Assembly (NCBI GenBank): GCA_017940605.1
Contig: JAGAYF010000048.1
Coordinates: forward strand, 1 to 36,692
Source: Bacteroidaceae bacterium
Lineage (GTDB): Bacteria; Bacteroidota; Bacteroidia; Bacteroidales; Bacteroidaceae
Direction: 5' to 3'
DNA: 36,692 nt
The translations under genes and the position numbers were made by a program. Of this stretch, positions 25,847-36,664 are shown piece after piece. Every line of letters starts with the position of its first letter. Within the stretch, counting starts at the first letter, position 1. The notes under the pieces were generated by a model. The model did not search any database. It was given only the letters and a program-made list of their open reading frames with translations, and was not told the DNA's origin.

Positions 25847-25890
25847 GGATGATGAGCCATAAGAGCGCCTGAAGGGCGACGCTGACATCC
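25847..25890 (+). promoter_or_regulatory. Structured spacer before rplT (possible L20/L35 leader)
   Basis: ggatg (25847-25851) and catcc (25886-25890) can close a stem around an inner hairpin cgcc (25866-25869)/ggcg (25875-25878). In other bacteria L20 represses its own operon by binding an RNA leader that mimics its 23S site. The position fits, but the fold is short and I cannot match it to a known family. Confidence 0.3.
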
Positions 25891-25906
25891 AAAAACAAAA
25901 ACAATT

Positions 25907-26251
25907 ATGCCAAGATCAGTAAATCACGTTGCTTCAAGAGCAAGAAGAAAGAAAATTCTGAAATTAACCCGTGGCTACTTTGGCGCACGGAAGAATGTCT
26001 GGACCGTTGCCAAGAATACTTGGGAAAAAGGTCTGACTTACGCATACAGGGATCGTAAAACCAAGAAGCGCAATTTCCGCGCATTGTGGATTCAGCGTAT
26101 CAACGCTGCCGCACGCCTGGAAGGTCTCTCCTACTCCCAACTCATGGGCGCACTGCACAAAGCCGAGATTGAAATCAACCGCAAGGTTCTTGCCGACCTC
26201 GCAGTGAACAACCCCGACGCTTTCAAGGCTATCGTGGCCAAAATAAAATAA
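25907..26251 (+). CDS. rplT: 50S ribosomal protein L20
   Basis: A 114-aa protein with the L20 pattern: [60 protein letters not shown] and [22 protein letters not shown]20 binds 23S rRNA early and is needed for 50S assembly; in several bacteria it also represses the infC-rpmI-rplT operon. Last gene of the cluster, followed by a strong terminator. Full length, no oddities. Confidence 0.98.
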   Translation: MPRSVNHVASRARRKKILKLTRGYFGARKNVWTVAKNTWEKGLTYAYRDRKTKKRNFRALWIQRINAAARLEGLSYSQLMGALHKAEIEINRKVLADLAVNNPDAFKAIVAKIK

Positions 26252-26276
26252 GACATTATTCTACATATTTAATTTG

Positions 26277-26308
26277 AAAAGGGATATGGATTGCTCCATA
26301 TCCCTTTT
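26277..26308. terminator. Bidirectional terminator between rplT and the LRR pseudogene
   Basis: Perfect 14-bp stem aaaagggatatgga (26277-26290) / tccatatccctttt (26295-26308) with a 4-nt loop, A run on the left and T run on the right, so it can serve both convergent transcripts. Confidence 0.9.
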
Positions 26309-26338
26309 CTTGGCTTCAGGCCGTCGTTCCCTCTTTGC

Positions 26339-29300
26339 CTATCTGATTACCCGTTTCTGGACAGTCCCATCCTGCTTCCTGATGACGTTCACCCCACGCT
26401 GCGGGGCATCCACACGCTGGCCCTGCAGGTTGTACCAACTCTCCTTCTTCCCGTCCACGCCCGCCACGCCGCGGATGCCGTCCGGCTCAAACTCCAGGAT
26501 GGTGTACCGACCCCACGCCTCATCGGACTGGTACTTGTCCTTGCAGCCCTTGGGCACATAGATGGGAACGGAGGAAGTGACGGTATACTTCCTCGTGAAG
26601 GTCAGCGGATAGTCCTCATGCAGCAGGGGGACTTCCGTGGCATGGACTTAGACGGCCGTCAGGTACTTGCAGGCATAGAACGCCGTGCCTCCTATCGAGG
26701 TGACCGTGGAGGGTATCCTGACCACGGCGGCACCGTCGTAGGAATTGAACGCATTCTCACCCACGGCAGTCACGCCTTCGGGGATTTCCACCTCCGTCAC
26801 CTGCGCACCGTCCACATACAGTTCAGATGTGCCCTGCACGGGGTTGGCGCTGCACTGCCGCCGCACGTTCTTGCCGCTGTAGTTCTTGTCCGGGGCGAAG
26901 CGGATGTTGCACCACGAGGCCCAGTCGGGCGCATGGACCTTGGCAGAGGCCACGTTGCAGAACGCTGAATCGCCCACTTCCTCCAGACCCCGGCCCAAAA
27001 GGACCTTCTCCAGCCCCGTGCAGTGGGCAAAGCTCTTCCGGCCCAGTTCCCTGAGGCCATCCGGGAGGGTCACTTCCCTCAGGCCCGTGCATCTCTCAAA
27101 GCAACTTTCAGGCAATGCGCCCACCCTGTCACCGATGCGGGCTCTTTCCAGGCCGGTGCAGCCCTCAAAGGCGGCCTTTCCCACTTCCTGCAGGCTGCCA
27201 GGCAGGTCCAGCTCCCTCAACTGGGCAGATCCCGCAAAGGCATGGTCGCCCACGTAGGTCAGCGTTGACGGGAAATGTATCTTCTCTACCCCCACGCCTG
27301 AGAAGGCCCACGGCATGATGGAATCCAGGCCCTCGCTGAGGATGACTTCCTTCAGCGAGGATCAACCCGCAAAGGCATACGGGCCGATCCTCCCCATCGT
27401 CTTGGGAACGCTCACCTCCGTCAGGCCCGTCTTGCCCCTGAACACTCCCTCGTCGATGCCCACCACGGGCAGGTGCCTGCCACCGACGGGCTCTGTCACG
27501 CTGTCGGGAATGCACACGCTCCCCACATAGGGGCGGCCGACGGCCACGTTCAGCCCCAGGCTGTCATTGACATAGGTATAGTATATCCCGTCATGGGCAA
27601 AGCCCTCGCCCATTTCCACCACAGCCGAGCATTTAGTGCCCAGCTTTCCTGCAAGGTAGGCTTCCCTGCTGCCCCTGGGGACAAAGAGGATGGGCCTTGC
27701 GCTTCCCCAAACATCAATGCCGTATAATTCCGGCGGGGTTTCGGCATGGCAATAGACGACAGCCGTGGCGGGGATGCCCCTGAAGGCATGCAGGCTCAGC
27801 TGTTTCACACTGGCCGGCAGCACGACGGTCTCCTGTATGTCACAACCACTGAAAGCTCCCGGATCAATCTCTTCCGTATGGGCAGGTATCGTGTCCACCT
27901 TCAGTTGGGAGCAGCCCATGAATGCATATGAACAAATCTGTTTGCAGCTGTCTACCTGGAAAACGGACAGGCTACCGCAGCCCTGGAACGCAGAGACACC
28001 CACCTTCTTCACATAATTGGCTGTAAACGACCTCAACTGGGGAAGGCCGGAAAAGGCATTGCCGCCCAGTTCCTCCACACAGCCCATGCACACCGTCTCC
28101 AGGGAGCTGCATCCGGAAAAGACACTGCCGCCCACCGACGACAGATCCCCCAATGCCGAAAACTCCGTCAGGCTTTGGCAGCCCATGAACGTTTCATTGC
28201 CGATATAGCTCACCTTGTCGGGCACGCTGATGCTCCCCAGGCTCTCACATCCCTTGAACGTCCCGTCAAGCATCGCCACGCTCTCGGGCAGTCTCACGGA
28301 TTGAAGTGACCTGCAGTCCGCAAAGGTCTTCTCCAGGCCCGTCACCTGGCAGTCAAGGACAGCGGACCTCAACGACCCGCACCCCATAAACGCCGCGCTG
28401 CCCAGCGACTTGACCGTCGACGGGACATGGACACTGTCCAGGGCCGTCCGGCTGAAAGCCCCCGTCCCGATGGTATTCACGCCCGCGGGGATGTCCACGC
28501 AGGAAAGCGCCGTACACTCGAAGGCCTGATTCCCTATCTCCTCCAAGCAGGGAGGCAGCACGATGCCCTTCAGGCTCGTGTTGTTGGCAAATGCACAGTC
28601 GCCTATCTTGGTCAGGCCGGCAGGCAGTGACACGCTTGCCATGTTCGCGTTGTTCTCAAAGGCATTGCTCCCTATCTTGCCTACATCGTCGGGAAGTACC
28701 AGGTCCTTGAGGCCGCAACCAGAGAAGAGGCCATCAGGGATCGCAGGAATACTGGAAGGGAACGCGACCTCCGACAGGCGGCTGCAGCCGCTGAAGGCAT
28801 ACGCACCCAGCATTCCCACACCCTCCTCGGGAAAGTTCACGCGTCTCAGGTTCTTGCAGCCGGCAAACGCATGGCGGCCCAATGACAAGGACTTGTTACG
28901 GAGGGTCAAAGTCTGAATACTATTCAGCCCACAAAATGATGCGCCAGGAATTACATCCACATTATCGGGAATCACCATGTCTGTAATTATTTTTCCTTCA
29001 ATATAGACATTCTTTACCCTTGACAAAAAGGCATTGTTTATCTTTGTTTTGGTCTCCCATACCAATATTTCAGAATGTGTAAAGGGTATTTTCAGCCAGG
29101 CATCAAGATCCTGAATATATAGGTTCTCAATCTCGCTATTAGTAAACACCGCATCATATACTTCTTCCACCCCAGTACCCCATACAAGATTCTTAATATT
29201 GCAATGTTCAAAGGACTTATACCCTATCGTCTTCACTGAATTAGGAATAACGACATTGTCATACACCGCAGGTTCAGACAGCAAATCGCCACAAAAGGCT

Positions 29301-29740
29301 TCATGACCGATATACTTCAAACCCTCGGAAAATATGATGCCCTTAGGTTTAGAATAGAAAAATGCTCCATCATCAATAGTATCCACACTCGCTGGAATAG
29401 CAACTACCACTTTCGATAAATCTGCACGATTAAATGCACCAGCAGCAATTTTCCGAATACCTTCAGCCATTTCAATATCTGTCAGCACACAATTGTTAAA
29501 TGCCCACTCTCCTATCTCACATACAGGTAAAATCACTCCCTTTTCATCTTTCACCTGTGCAGGAATAACCACCTTGCCCACATAGTTTTCACTACTTCCC
29601 CTTTTATCATATGTCACAGATAGAGCTTTCCCGTTTTGTATATAATTGTAATACACGCCATCCACCTTCATGTCATATGCATATACCCGTAATACTATCA
29701 GGTATACTACTAGCAATAATTGAATTTTCTTTTTCATCAT
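26339..29740 (-). pseudogene. BspA-type LRR surface protein, interrupted by two in-frame stop codons
   Basis: One continuous reading frame of about 1,133 codons from ATG 29740 to the stop at 26339, broken only by TGA at 27364-27362 and TAA at 26650-26648; there is no frameshift. The first part (to 27362) encodes a signal peptide (MMKKKIQLLLVVYLIVLRVYAYDM) and a long LRR_5 array. After the TGA the next unit continues as SSLKEVILSEGLDSI, so the stop replaces the Cys of AFAGC-SSL. After the TAA the frame continues VHATEVPLLHEDYPL, where a Tyr would be expected (YVHATEV). The last ~100 codons still carry the conserved tail WYNLQGQRVDAPQRGVNVIR. This is either a recent pseudogene, an assembly error, or less likely a recoded gene. 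The first fragment alone (about 792 aa) would still be exported but lack the tail. The -7 box TATATTTG is at 29780-29773. Confidence 0.85.
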
Positions 29741-30013
29741 CTTTTTATTTTTGGGGACTACTATTTTCGTTGCAAATATATTCAATAATTTGGAAAATAG
29801 CGTTTTTTACAAATTTTAACTATAGGTCATAAAATGGCTTGTAGGTATCTATCAATGCAAGATACTTTTACAGATACGAATCGTTACGCATAGCAGGGTA
29901 CTAACCTAACAGAAAATTGTGGGGAATTACCGCTTATTGCTCCACCGCATACATGCACATCACTCCGAATTTATCCGTTTCAAGATGCTTGTGAAAGACA
30001 CAAGGAAAGACTG

Positions 30014-30097
30014 CCCGAGAAAAACTCGGGGAGTTTTTTAAAAAAGTCCCCGAGTTTTTTAAAATTACTCAGAGTAAGTTTCAACTTACTCTGAGTA
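30014..30097. repeat. 51-nt hairpin repeat, copy 2, plus adjoining perfect palindrome
   Basis: aaaaactcgggga (30020-30032) and tccccgagttttt (30047-30059) pair perfectly, with T runs on both strands. Bases 30020-30070 match copy 1 (8211-8161, - strand) at 48 of 51 positions. Directly after it is a second perfect inverted repeat of 14 bp (30066-30079 / 30084-30097, 4-nt loop). Upstream, cccgag (30014-30019) can also pair with ctcggg (30025-30030), an alternative to the main stem. The rest of the 29741-30279 spacer shows no gene. Confidence 0.8.
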
Positions 30098-30279
30098 CTC
30101 GCTACGTAAAAAGGATACTTATCAGAATAAATAGTACTCACATGCCTCATAGGACCTATTCGCCCAATAATAAAAGGCACTCCATCGCCTTACGAGGAAC
30201 TTTCCACAGCTTAAAGGAAGCGTTTTTCCACGTAATACAGTTATCTCATCAAAGGGACAAGCTAATTATTGACAACACC

Positions 30280-31866
30280 TTAAAAAACATCTACATCTGA
30301 TTCCCAGAACAGGCCCCTGGTAGGGTCTTCGTGTTTTTTAAGAATGATGTTCTCATACAGGTTCCAGAATTTCTTTCTATAAAAAGGATAGCCGTCAAAT
30401 GCATCACCCCGACCAGCCAACCGAGGGTCTTGCTGCTTCTGCAACAGCCGGAACAACTTGGCCTTCATCCTTGCCATACGTTGGGGTTGGGCGGCGGCCA
30501 AGTTGTGAATGCAGTCCCTGTCCTGCTCCACATGATAGAGTTCCTCCTGCGGATGCAGGTCAAAGCACAGATGCCAATACACACTGTGGGCATCCCTGCG
30601 GTGCAGGTTCAGTATGGTGGACTTGGTGGGTGAACTGTCCGTATCCCGATAGCCCATCTCGGGGTTACCAGCAGGCCACAGTTCGGGTTTGAAATTGTAA
30701 ATGTACAGGTAACCGTCTTCTATGATGCCCCTAATGGGATAACCCTGGTTGTGGGGTCGGGCTGCATCGTGCCTTTCACGTCCGAAAAGCAGATAGTCGT
30801 GGCGATGGGACGGGCGGTCTTGCAGGATGTCCGTCAGTTCTGCGCCCGACGGGGTTTCCATACCCAAGTCCTGGGCCGAATAGCCCGTCAGTTTCATGAT
30901 GGTAGGCACGATATCTATCAGATTGACATACTCATGGCACTGCCTGCCTGGGTTCTTGATGCCGTTGGTCCACATGATGGCCATGGGAACGTGCGTAGAG
31001 CACTCATAGCTTTGGCCCTTGCGGCGCGGAAAGGGCATACCATTGTCGGCTGTCCATATGATCAGGGTATTATCCAACTGGCCATTGCTACGCAACAAGT
31101 CCAACACCCGCTGCATGTGGGTGTCGTAGTACTCTATTTCGTAGGCATAGTCCAACATGTCGGTTCTCACGGTGTCATTGTCAGGCCAATAGGCAGGTAT
31201 GGCATCCACATCCTGTGGTTGTCGGCCGTTCTTATGGAGAGACGACATAAACTCATAGGGGCGGTGCGGTTCGCGTATGCCCATCCAGAAGATCCAAGGC
31301 TGATGTTCAGGCACATCGGAAAGGAATTGCCTGAAATTATTGGTATAGTCCCACGTCGCCATGGCTGGCGTGGGCGGATTGCACAATAATTCCGTATACT
31401 TCCTGCCTACCAGTTCGCGCGGTTGGCCATTCATTGTCCCAGGAGTACCGGGAGCCCATCCCTTACCCGTGTATCCGGCATAATATCCCTTTTGCGAAAG
31501 GGTTTCAAAGATGGTGGGATATTTGTCAATGGGCCAGTTGGGAATATGATTCCCTGCTTCCTCCAACTGCCAGGAATACAATCCCGTAATCAAGGATGCC
31601 CTGGACGGCGAGGACTTGGCATTGGACGTATAGCAGTTGTTAACCAATATTCCATGGGCCGCCACATAGTCGAATGCCGGTGTCCTGACCCAACTGCAGC
31701 CATAGACACCGGCATGGGGAAACGACTGGTCATCGGCAACGACCAATAAGATATTGGGTTTGGCACGCTCTTGCTTCTTTTCCTTGGCGCTAAGCTGGAA
31801 AGGAAGGAGAGTGCCTATTGAAATGGCCAAGGCTTCCTTCTTCAAAAAACGACTTCTCATTATCAT
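30280..31866 (-). CDS. Serine-type sulfatase, exported (heparan N-sulfatase-like)
   Basis: A 528-aa family S1 sulfatase with a basic N-terminal signal region (MRSRFLKKEALAISIGTLLPFQLSA). It would cleave sulfate esters or N-sulfates from host glycans in the periplasm. The active-site motif is S-S-P-S-R-A-S-L-I-T-G (85-95): Ser85 takes the place converted to formylglycine, so an anaerobic sulfatase-maturing enzyme is needed, which is not in this window. Metal ligands Asp45-Asp46 (VVADDQS) and the later WTADNG are present. The arrangement around YTSNAKSSPSRASL and the HRPYEF region resembles SGSH-like heparan N-sulfatases, but subfamily cannot be fixed by eye. It begins 92 bases after aspS with no clear promoter of its own. 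Confidence 0.87.
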   Translation of the reverse strand: MIMRSRFLKKEALAISIGTLLPFQLSAKEKKQERAKPNILLVVADDQSFPHAGVYGCSWVRTPAFDYVAAHGILVNNCYTSNAKSSPSRASLITGLYSWQLEEAGNHIPNWPIDKYPTIFETLSQKGYYAGYTGKGWAPGTPGTMNGQPRELVGRKYTELLCNPPTPAMATWDYTNNFRQFLSDVPEHQPWIFWMGIREPHRPYEFMSSLHKNGRQPQDVDAIPAYWPDNDTVRTDMLDYAYEIEYYDTHMQRVLDLLRSNGQLDNTLIIWTADNGMPFPRRKGQSYECSTHVPMAIMWTNGIKNPGRQCHEYVNLIDIVPTIMKLTGYSAQDLGMETPSGAELTDILQDRPSHRHDYLLFGRERHDAARPHNQGYPIRGIIEDGYLYIYNFKPELWPAGNPEMGYRDTDSSPTKSTILNLHRRDAHSVYWHLCFDLHPQEELYHVEQDRDCIHNLAAAQPQRMARMKAKLFRLLQKQQDPRLAGRGDAFDGYPFYRKKFWNLYENIILKKHEDPTRGLFWESDVDVF

Positions 31867-31958
31867 AAATATCCCTATTTACTTCTTTACGTCACCTCAC
31901 GGAAACCATTGGACCGCGCACGCAGCAAAAAGTGACACGACCGCAGGGAAAAGATGGG

Positions 31959-33719
31959 CTATTGGGGCAATTGCACCTTCAGATTGAGTTCCTGCAACTG
32001 CTCTGGCTCGAGAACAGTGGGAGCATCGACCATGGTATCGCGACCGGAATTGTTCTTGGGGAAAGCAATGCAGTCGCGAATGCTGTCCAGTCCGGCAAAA
32101 AGGGACACCAGACGGTCCAAGCCGTAGGCAAGTCCTGCATGGGGCGGAGCACCATACTTGAACGCCCTGACCAAATACTTGAAACGTTTCTCCACAATGT
32201 CGGGTGTGAGGCCCAATATGCTGAAAATCTTATTCTGCAAGATGGAATCATGAATACGGACAGAACCACCGCCTATCTCCACGCCATTGCACACCATGTC
32301 ATAGGCATTGGCGCGCACCTGTTCGGGATGGGAATCGAGCAAAGCCACATCTTCGGGTTTAGGCGACGTGAAAGGATGATGCATGGCCAACAAACGCTGC
32401 TCCTCTTCACTCCATTCAAACATGGGGAAGTCCGTAATCCACAACAGGGCAAACTTGCTCTTGTCACGCAAGCCCAAACGACTGCCCATCTCCAGGCGCA
32501 ACTCACACAGTTGCTTACGGGTACGCATGGTGTCATCGCCACACATGATCATAATCATGTCTCCAGGAACGGCCTGCATCTTGTCCTTGAGTTGGAGCAA
32601 CTGCTCCGGAGAATAGAACTTATCAATCGTCGACTTGGGCGTTCCATCTTCTTCTATCTTGACAAAGGTGATGCCCTTTGCCCCGATTTGTGGGGTTTTG
32701 ACAAAATCGACCAATTCATTCTGCTGCTTGCGCGAATAGTTTCCGCAACCCTGGGCGCAGATAGCACCAATATAGGCTGCATCATTGAACACCTGGAACG
32801 TTCCCGTACCCCTTAATGTGGCCGTAAGTTCTACAAATTCCATTCCAAAGCGCAAATCAGGCTTGTCCGACCCATACTTTTCCATGGCTTCCTGCCAAGG
32901 CATGCGTCGCAAGGGCAGTTGGAAGTCGTAGTTCAGTATCTCCTTGAACAGATGGGTTATCATTCCCTCAAACATCTGTATGACATCGTCCTGCTGCACA
33001 AAACTCATTTCGCAGTCAATCTGCGTAAACTCGGGCTGCCGGTCGGCACGAAGATCCTCATCGCGGAAACATTTTACGATTTGGAAGTAACGGTCCATGC
33101 CTGCCACCATGAGAAGTTGCTTGAACAACTGCGGACTCTGGGGCAGTGCATAGAACTGACCGGGATTCATGCGCGAAGGCACGACAAAGTCGCGTGCACC
33201 CTCGGGGGTTGAGTTGATAAGTATGGGGGTCTCTATTTCAAGGAATCCCTGACCGTCAAGATACTTCCTTGTCTCCATGCAGACACGGTGACGTAGTTCC
33301 AGGTTCTCCCTTACATTCTTGCGGCGCAAGTCAAGGTAACGGTATTTCATGCGAAGGTCGTCGCCGCCATCGGTATTTTCTTCTATTGTAAAAGGAGGTA
33401 TCTCCGACTGATTGAGTAGGGTGAGACGGGATACCGTTATTTCTATGTCGCCGGTAGCGATTTTTTCATTTTTGCTGTACCGCTCGGCCACAATACCCTC
33501 TATTTGTATGACATACTCACGTCCCAGATCGTTGGACTGGTCAAACAATTCGGGAGAATCCTGTTCGTTAAAGACCAATTGGGTAATTCCATAACGGTCG
33601 CGAAGCTCTACGAAAGTTACTCCGCCCATCTTTCTTACGCGATGAACCCAACCGGCAAGAGTCACACTGCGGCCAACATCAGACATCCTGAGTTCGCCAC
33701 ACGTATTTGTCCTATACAT
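31959..33719 (-). CDS. aspS: Aspartyl-tRNA synthetase (bacterial type)
   Basis: A 586-aa class II synthetase for tRNA-Asp. Parts: N-terminal OB-fold anticodon domain ([20 protein letters not shown], 24-43), flipping-loop and motif 1, motif 2 ([18 protein letters not shown]), a bacterial-type GAD insertion (about 285-415), and motif 3 ([15 protein letters not shown]). Length is normal for the bacterial form. It starts 37 bases after the tRNA-Pro gene and may share its transcript; the nearest box (TAAGTTTC, around 33750) is a poor match to the consensus. The sulfatase gene follows on the same strand. Confidence 0.97.
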   Translation of the reverse strand: MYRTNTCGELRMSDVGRSVTLAGWVHRVRKMGGVTFVELRDRYGITQLVFNEQDSPELFDQSNDLGREYVIQIEGIVAERYSKNEKIATGDIEITVSRLTLLNQSEIPPFTIEENTDGGDDLRMKYRYLDLRRKNVRENLELRHRVCMETRKYLDGQGFLEIETPILINSTPEGARDFVVPSRMNPGQFYALPQSPQLFKQLLMVAGMDRYFQIVKCFRDEDLRADRQPEFTQIDCEMSFVQQDDVIQMFEGMITHLFKEILNYDFQLPLRRMPWQEAMEKYGSDKPDLRFGMEFVELTATLRGTGTFQVFNDAAYIGAICAQGCGNYSRKQQNELVDFVKTPQIGAKGITFVKIEEDGTPKSTIDKFYSPEQLLQLKDKMQAVPGDMIMIMCGDDTMRTRKQLCELRLEMGSRLGLRDKSKFALLWITDFPMFEWSEEEQRLLAMHHPFTSPKPEDVALLDSHPEQVRANAYDMVCNGVEIGGGSVRIHDSILQNKIFSILGLTPDIVEKRFKYLVRAFKYGAPPHAGLAYGLDRLVSLFAGLDSIRDCIAFPKNNSGRDTMVDAPTVLEPEQLQELNLKVQLPQ

Positions 33720-33756
33720 AAAATCGAATGAAAATAAATGTGAAACTTAAAAAATG

Positions 33757-33831
33757 TCGGGGTGAAAGGATTCGAACCTTCGACCCCCTGCTCCCAAAGC
33801 AGGTGCGCTAACCGGACTGCGCTACACCCCG
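33757..33831 (-). tRNA. tRNA-Pro (anticodon TGG)
   Basis: 75 bases on the - strand fold fully: acceptor CGGGGTG/CACCCCG, D arm GCGC/GCGC, anticodon stem CCTGC/GCAGG with loop TTTGGGA (anticodon TGG), T arm GAAGG/CCTTT (one wobble) with TTCGAAT loop, discriminator A. No CCA is encoded. It lies between miaA and aspS. Confidence 0.96.
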
Positions 33832-33859
33832 AAAAAAGGCCTTTTGAACTTTTGCGGTG

Positions 33860-33889
33860 CAAAATTAATCAAAGATTTTGTCCTGACAA
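33860..33889 (-). promoter_or_regulatory. tRNA-Pro promoter inside the 3' end of miaA
   Basis: On the - strand, TTG (33889-33887), 19 bases, TAATTTTG (33867-33860). Expected start near 33853, about 22 bases before the tRNA 5' end. The -33 element lies in the last codons of miaA. Confidence 0.65.
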
Positions 33890-34798
33890 TAATTCTTCTT
33901 GTTTTTTTAATGACATTATTGTATCAACCATGGCCTGCATGGGGAGCATGCCATCTACCCAATGAATCTTCAGCCCGCGTCGTTCCATTCCCCTGAACCA
34001 TGTCATCTGCCTTTTGGCAAACTGATGGATGGCTATTTCCAACTGGGAAAACATTTGTTCATACGTAAGCTGCCCGATCACATGAAGTGTCAGGTACTTG
34101 TACTCCAGTCCATAGTACATTAAGTCCTCGGGGAGGATTCCTTTTTGCAACAAGTGCTTGACTTCGTCAATCATACCATCCTTCAAACGACTTACCAGAC
34201 GCTGCGTAATGCGCTGACGCCTGACTTCACGGGGAACATCCAATCCTATGATAAGGCTTTGTACTTGAGGAAACGTGCGTTTCTCCGTTGGACAATGTTT
34301 GTTATATTCCTCTATTTCAATAGCCCGAATGGCCCGTTCCTTTGTATCGACATCGGTTTTGTTATGCATCACCTTCATGGATGCCAGCATGTCCTCCAAC
34401 TCAGCCAACGAATGTTCCTGCAAACGACTGCGAAGTGCAGGATTGACAGGTACGGGCGACATTTGATAGGAACGCAGCACACTTTCCATATACAAGCCAG
34501 AACCACCGCAGAAGACAACTTCCTTGCCACGTCCCACTACGCCATTGTAGGCATGTAGGAAATCTTGCTGAAACTGAAAGACGGTATACTTGCTGCCGGC
34601 AGGAACAATGTTGATGAGATGATACGGAACAGGGAATCCATTCACGGTATACTCATACAAATCCTTGCCCGTCCCCAAGTCCATGTCACAATAGACTTGG
34701 CGACTGTCTCCGCTGATGATCTCAGCATTCAGCCGATGCGCCAACTGCACCGCAAGACTTGTTTTACCACAAGCGGTAGGGCCAAGTATGGTTAACAC
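33869..34798 (-). CDS. miaA: tRNA dimethylallyltransferase
   Basis: MiaA adds a dimethylallyl group to A37 of tRNAs reading codons that start with U. The P-loop GPTACGKTSLA, the DSRQVY segment (with the catalytic Asp) and the later VPREVRRQRITQRL and YKYLTLHVIGQLTYEQ blocks are typical, as is the near-C-terminal FAKRQMTWFRGMERR. I choose the GTG at 34798, giving about 309 aa and VLTILGPTACGKT as N-terminus. The upstream in-frame ATG at 34834 lies inside the gap terminator hairpin and its codons are just the T run, so it is not a credible start. Single gene between gap and tRNA-Pro. Confidence 0.93.
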   Translation of the reverse strand: MLTILGPTACGKTSLAVQLAHRLNAEIISGDSRQVYCDMDLGTGKDLYEYTVNGFPVPYHLINIVPAGSKYTVFQFQQDFLHAYNGVVGRGKEVVFCGGSGLYMESVLRSYQMSPVPVNPALRSRLQEHSLAELEDMLASMKVMHNKTDVDTKERAIRAIEIEEYNKHCPTEKRTFPQVQSLIIGLDVPREVRRQRITQRLVSRLKDGMIDEVKHLLQKGILPEDLMYYGLEYKYLTLHVIGQLTYEQMFSQLEIAIHQFAKRQMTWFRGMERRGLKIHWVDGMLPMQAMVDTIMSLKKQEELLSGQNL

Positions 34799-34819
34799 GA
34801 TAAATAAGGAAATAATCAG

Positions 34820-34858
34820 AAAAAAAGAAAGCATCCCCCAAACAAGTCAGAGGATGCT
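34820..34858 (-). terminator. Terminator of gap
   Basis: On the - strand agcatcc (34858-34852) pairs with ggatgct (34836-34830), 15-nt loop, then TTCTTTTTTT. Lies 26 bases after the gap stop and overlaps the false upstream ATG of miaA. Confidence 0.85.
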
Positions 34859-34883
34859 ATACACCATATAAATTTACAAGAAA

Positions 34884-36009
<1,126 letters not shown>

Positions 36010-36036
36010 GTGTTACAAACACTAAAAATAGTAAAT

Positions 36037-36468
36037 ATGAGCAATTTTATTACAGAGTTTAAGGAATTTGCCATGCGTGGCAATGTTATGGACATGGCCG
36101 TCGGTGTCATCATCGGCGGTGCTTTTGGAAAGATCGTAAGTTCACTCGTTAGCGACGTCATCATGCCCCTCGTAGGAAAATGCACAGGTGGAGTTGATTT
36201 CACAAACCTCTTTGTCAACTTGGGGGATGGCGAGTTCAAAACTCTTCAGGAAGCCCAGGATGCTGGAGCAGCTGTCTTGGCCTACGGGTCTTTCATCCAG
36301 AACATCATTGATTTCCTCATCATAGCACTCTGCATCTTCCTGATGATTAAAGGTATCAACAAAATCAGCAAGAAAAAGGCAGAAGAACCCGCACCCGCAG
36401 AAGAACCTGCACCAACCAAGGATCAAGAACTATTGGCAGAAATTCGTGATTTGTTGAAGAACAAATAA
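36037..36468 (+). CDS. mscL: Large-conductance mechanosensitive channel
   Basis: A 143-aa inner-membrane pentameric channel that opens on membrane stretch and saves the cell from osmotic downshock. Start ATG at 36037 gives [34 protein letters not shown], the amphipathic N-helix and first membrane helix with its glycine-rich pore lining. Periplasmic loop at about 46-83, second helix at about 87-109 ([19 protein letters not shown]), then a charged linker ([17 protein letters not shown]) and C-terminal bundle helix. An upstream in-frame codon at 35977 lies in the promoter and is not the start. Diverges from gap and ends in a strong terminator. Confidence 0.97.
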   Translation: MSNFITEFKEFAMRGNVMDMAVGVIIGGAFGKIVSSLVSDVIMPLVGKCTGGVDFTNLFVNLGDGEFKTLQEAQDAGAAVLAYGSFIQNIIDFLIIALCIFLMIKGINKISKKKAEEPAPAEEPAPTKDQELLAEIRDLLKNK

Positions 36469-36488
36469 TTCAGTAAATCATCCTATAA

Positions 36489-36530
36489 ATATAATTTGGG
36501 CCGTAAGCAAACTTACGGCCCAAATTATAT
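36489..36530. terminator. Terminator after mscL
   Basis: Perfect 19-bp stem (36489-36507 / 36512-36530), with gggccgtaag and cttacggccc around a 4-nt loop caaa. AT-rich outer part rather than a clean T run, but long enough to end transcription in either direction. Confidence 0.78.
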
Positions 36531-36594
36531 ATGCTATCTGAATCTATATCATAATATTGCTGTCCGCTAAAACTTTTTTGACGGAAATAAAATT

Positions 36595-36628
36595 AGGCTG
36601 AAACCTTTGCTTGGGTTTCAGCCTTTTT
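36595..36628 (+). terminator. Hairpin terminator within the putative IS left end
   Basis: aggctgaaacc (36595-36605) / ggtttcagcct (36614-36624), 8-nt loop, followed by TTTTT. It is the second terminator after mscL and sits just upstream of, and overlapping, the promoter of the next gene. Confidence 0.82.
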
Positions 36629-36664
36629 GGTTACTTTTGTTTTTACCACAAAACAAGTTAAACC

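Noticed and set aside
26339-27364. Two small separate LRR genes downstream of a larger one
   Set aside because: All three pieces share one frame and join across single stop codons in mid-pattern, so they are one interrupted gene.
26339-29740. Alternative genetic code as the reason for in-frame stops
   Set aside because: Two different stop codons (TGA and TAA) occur in one gene while all housekeeping genes end normally and have no internal stops.
29980-30180. 66-codon frame on the - strand in the spacer before the LRR pseudogene
   Set aside because: It runs through the hairpin repeat, whose A/T runs and palindromes give K/F-rich peptide; no promoter or family resemblance.
30280-31866. Sulfatase as part of a polysaccharide utilisation locus
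   Set aside because: No SusC/SusD pair, lyase or glycan-sensing regulator lies near it in the window; neighbours are aspS and a spacer.
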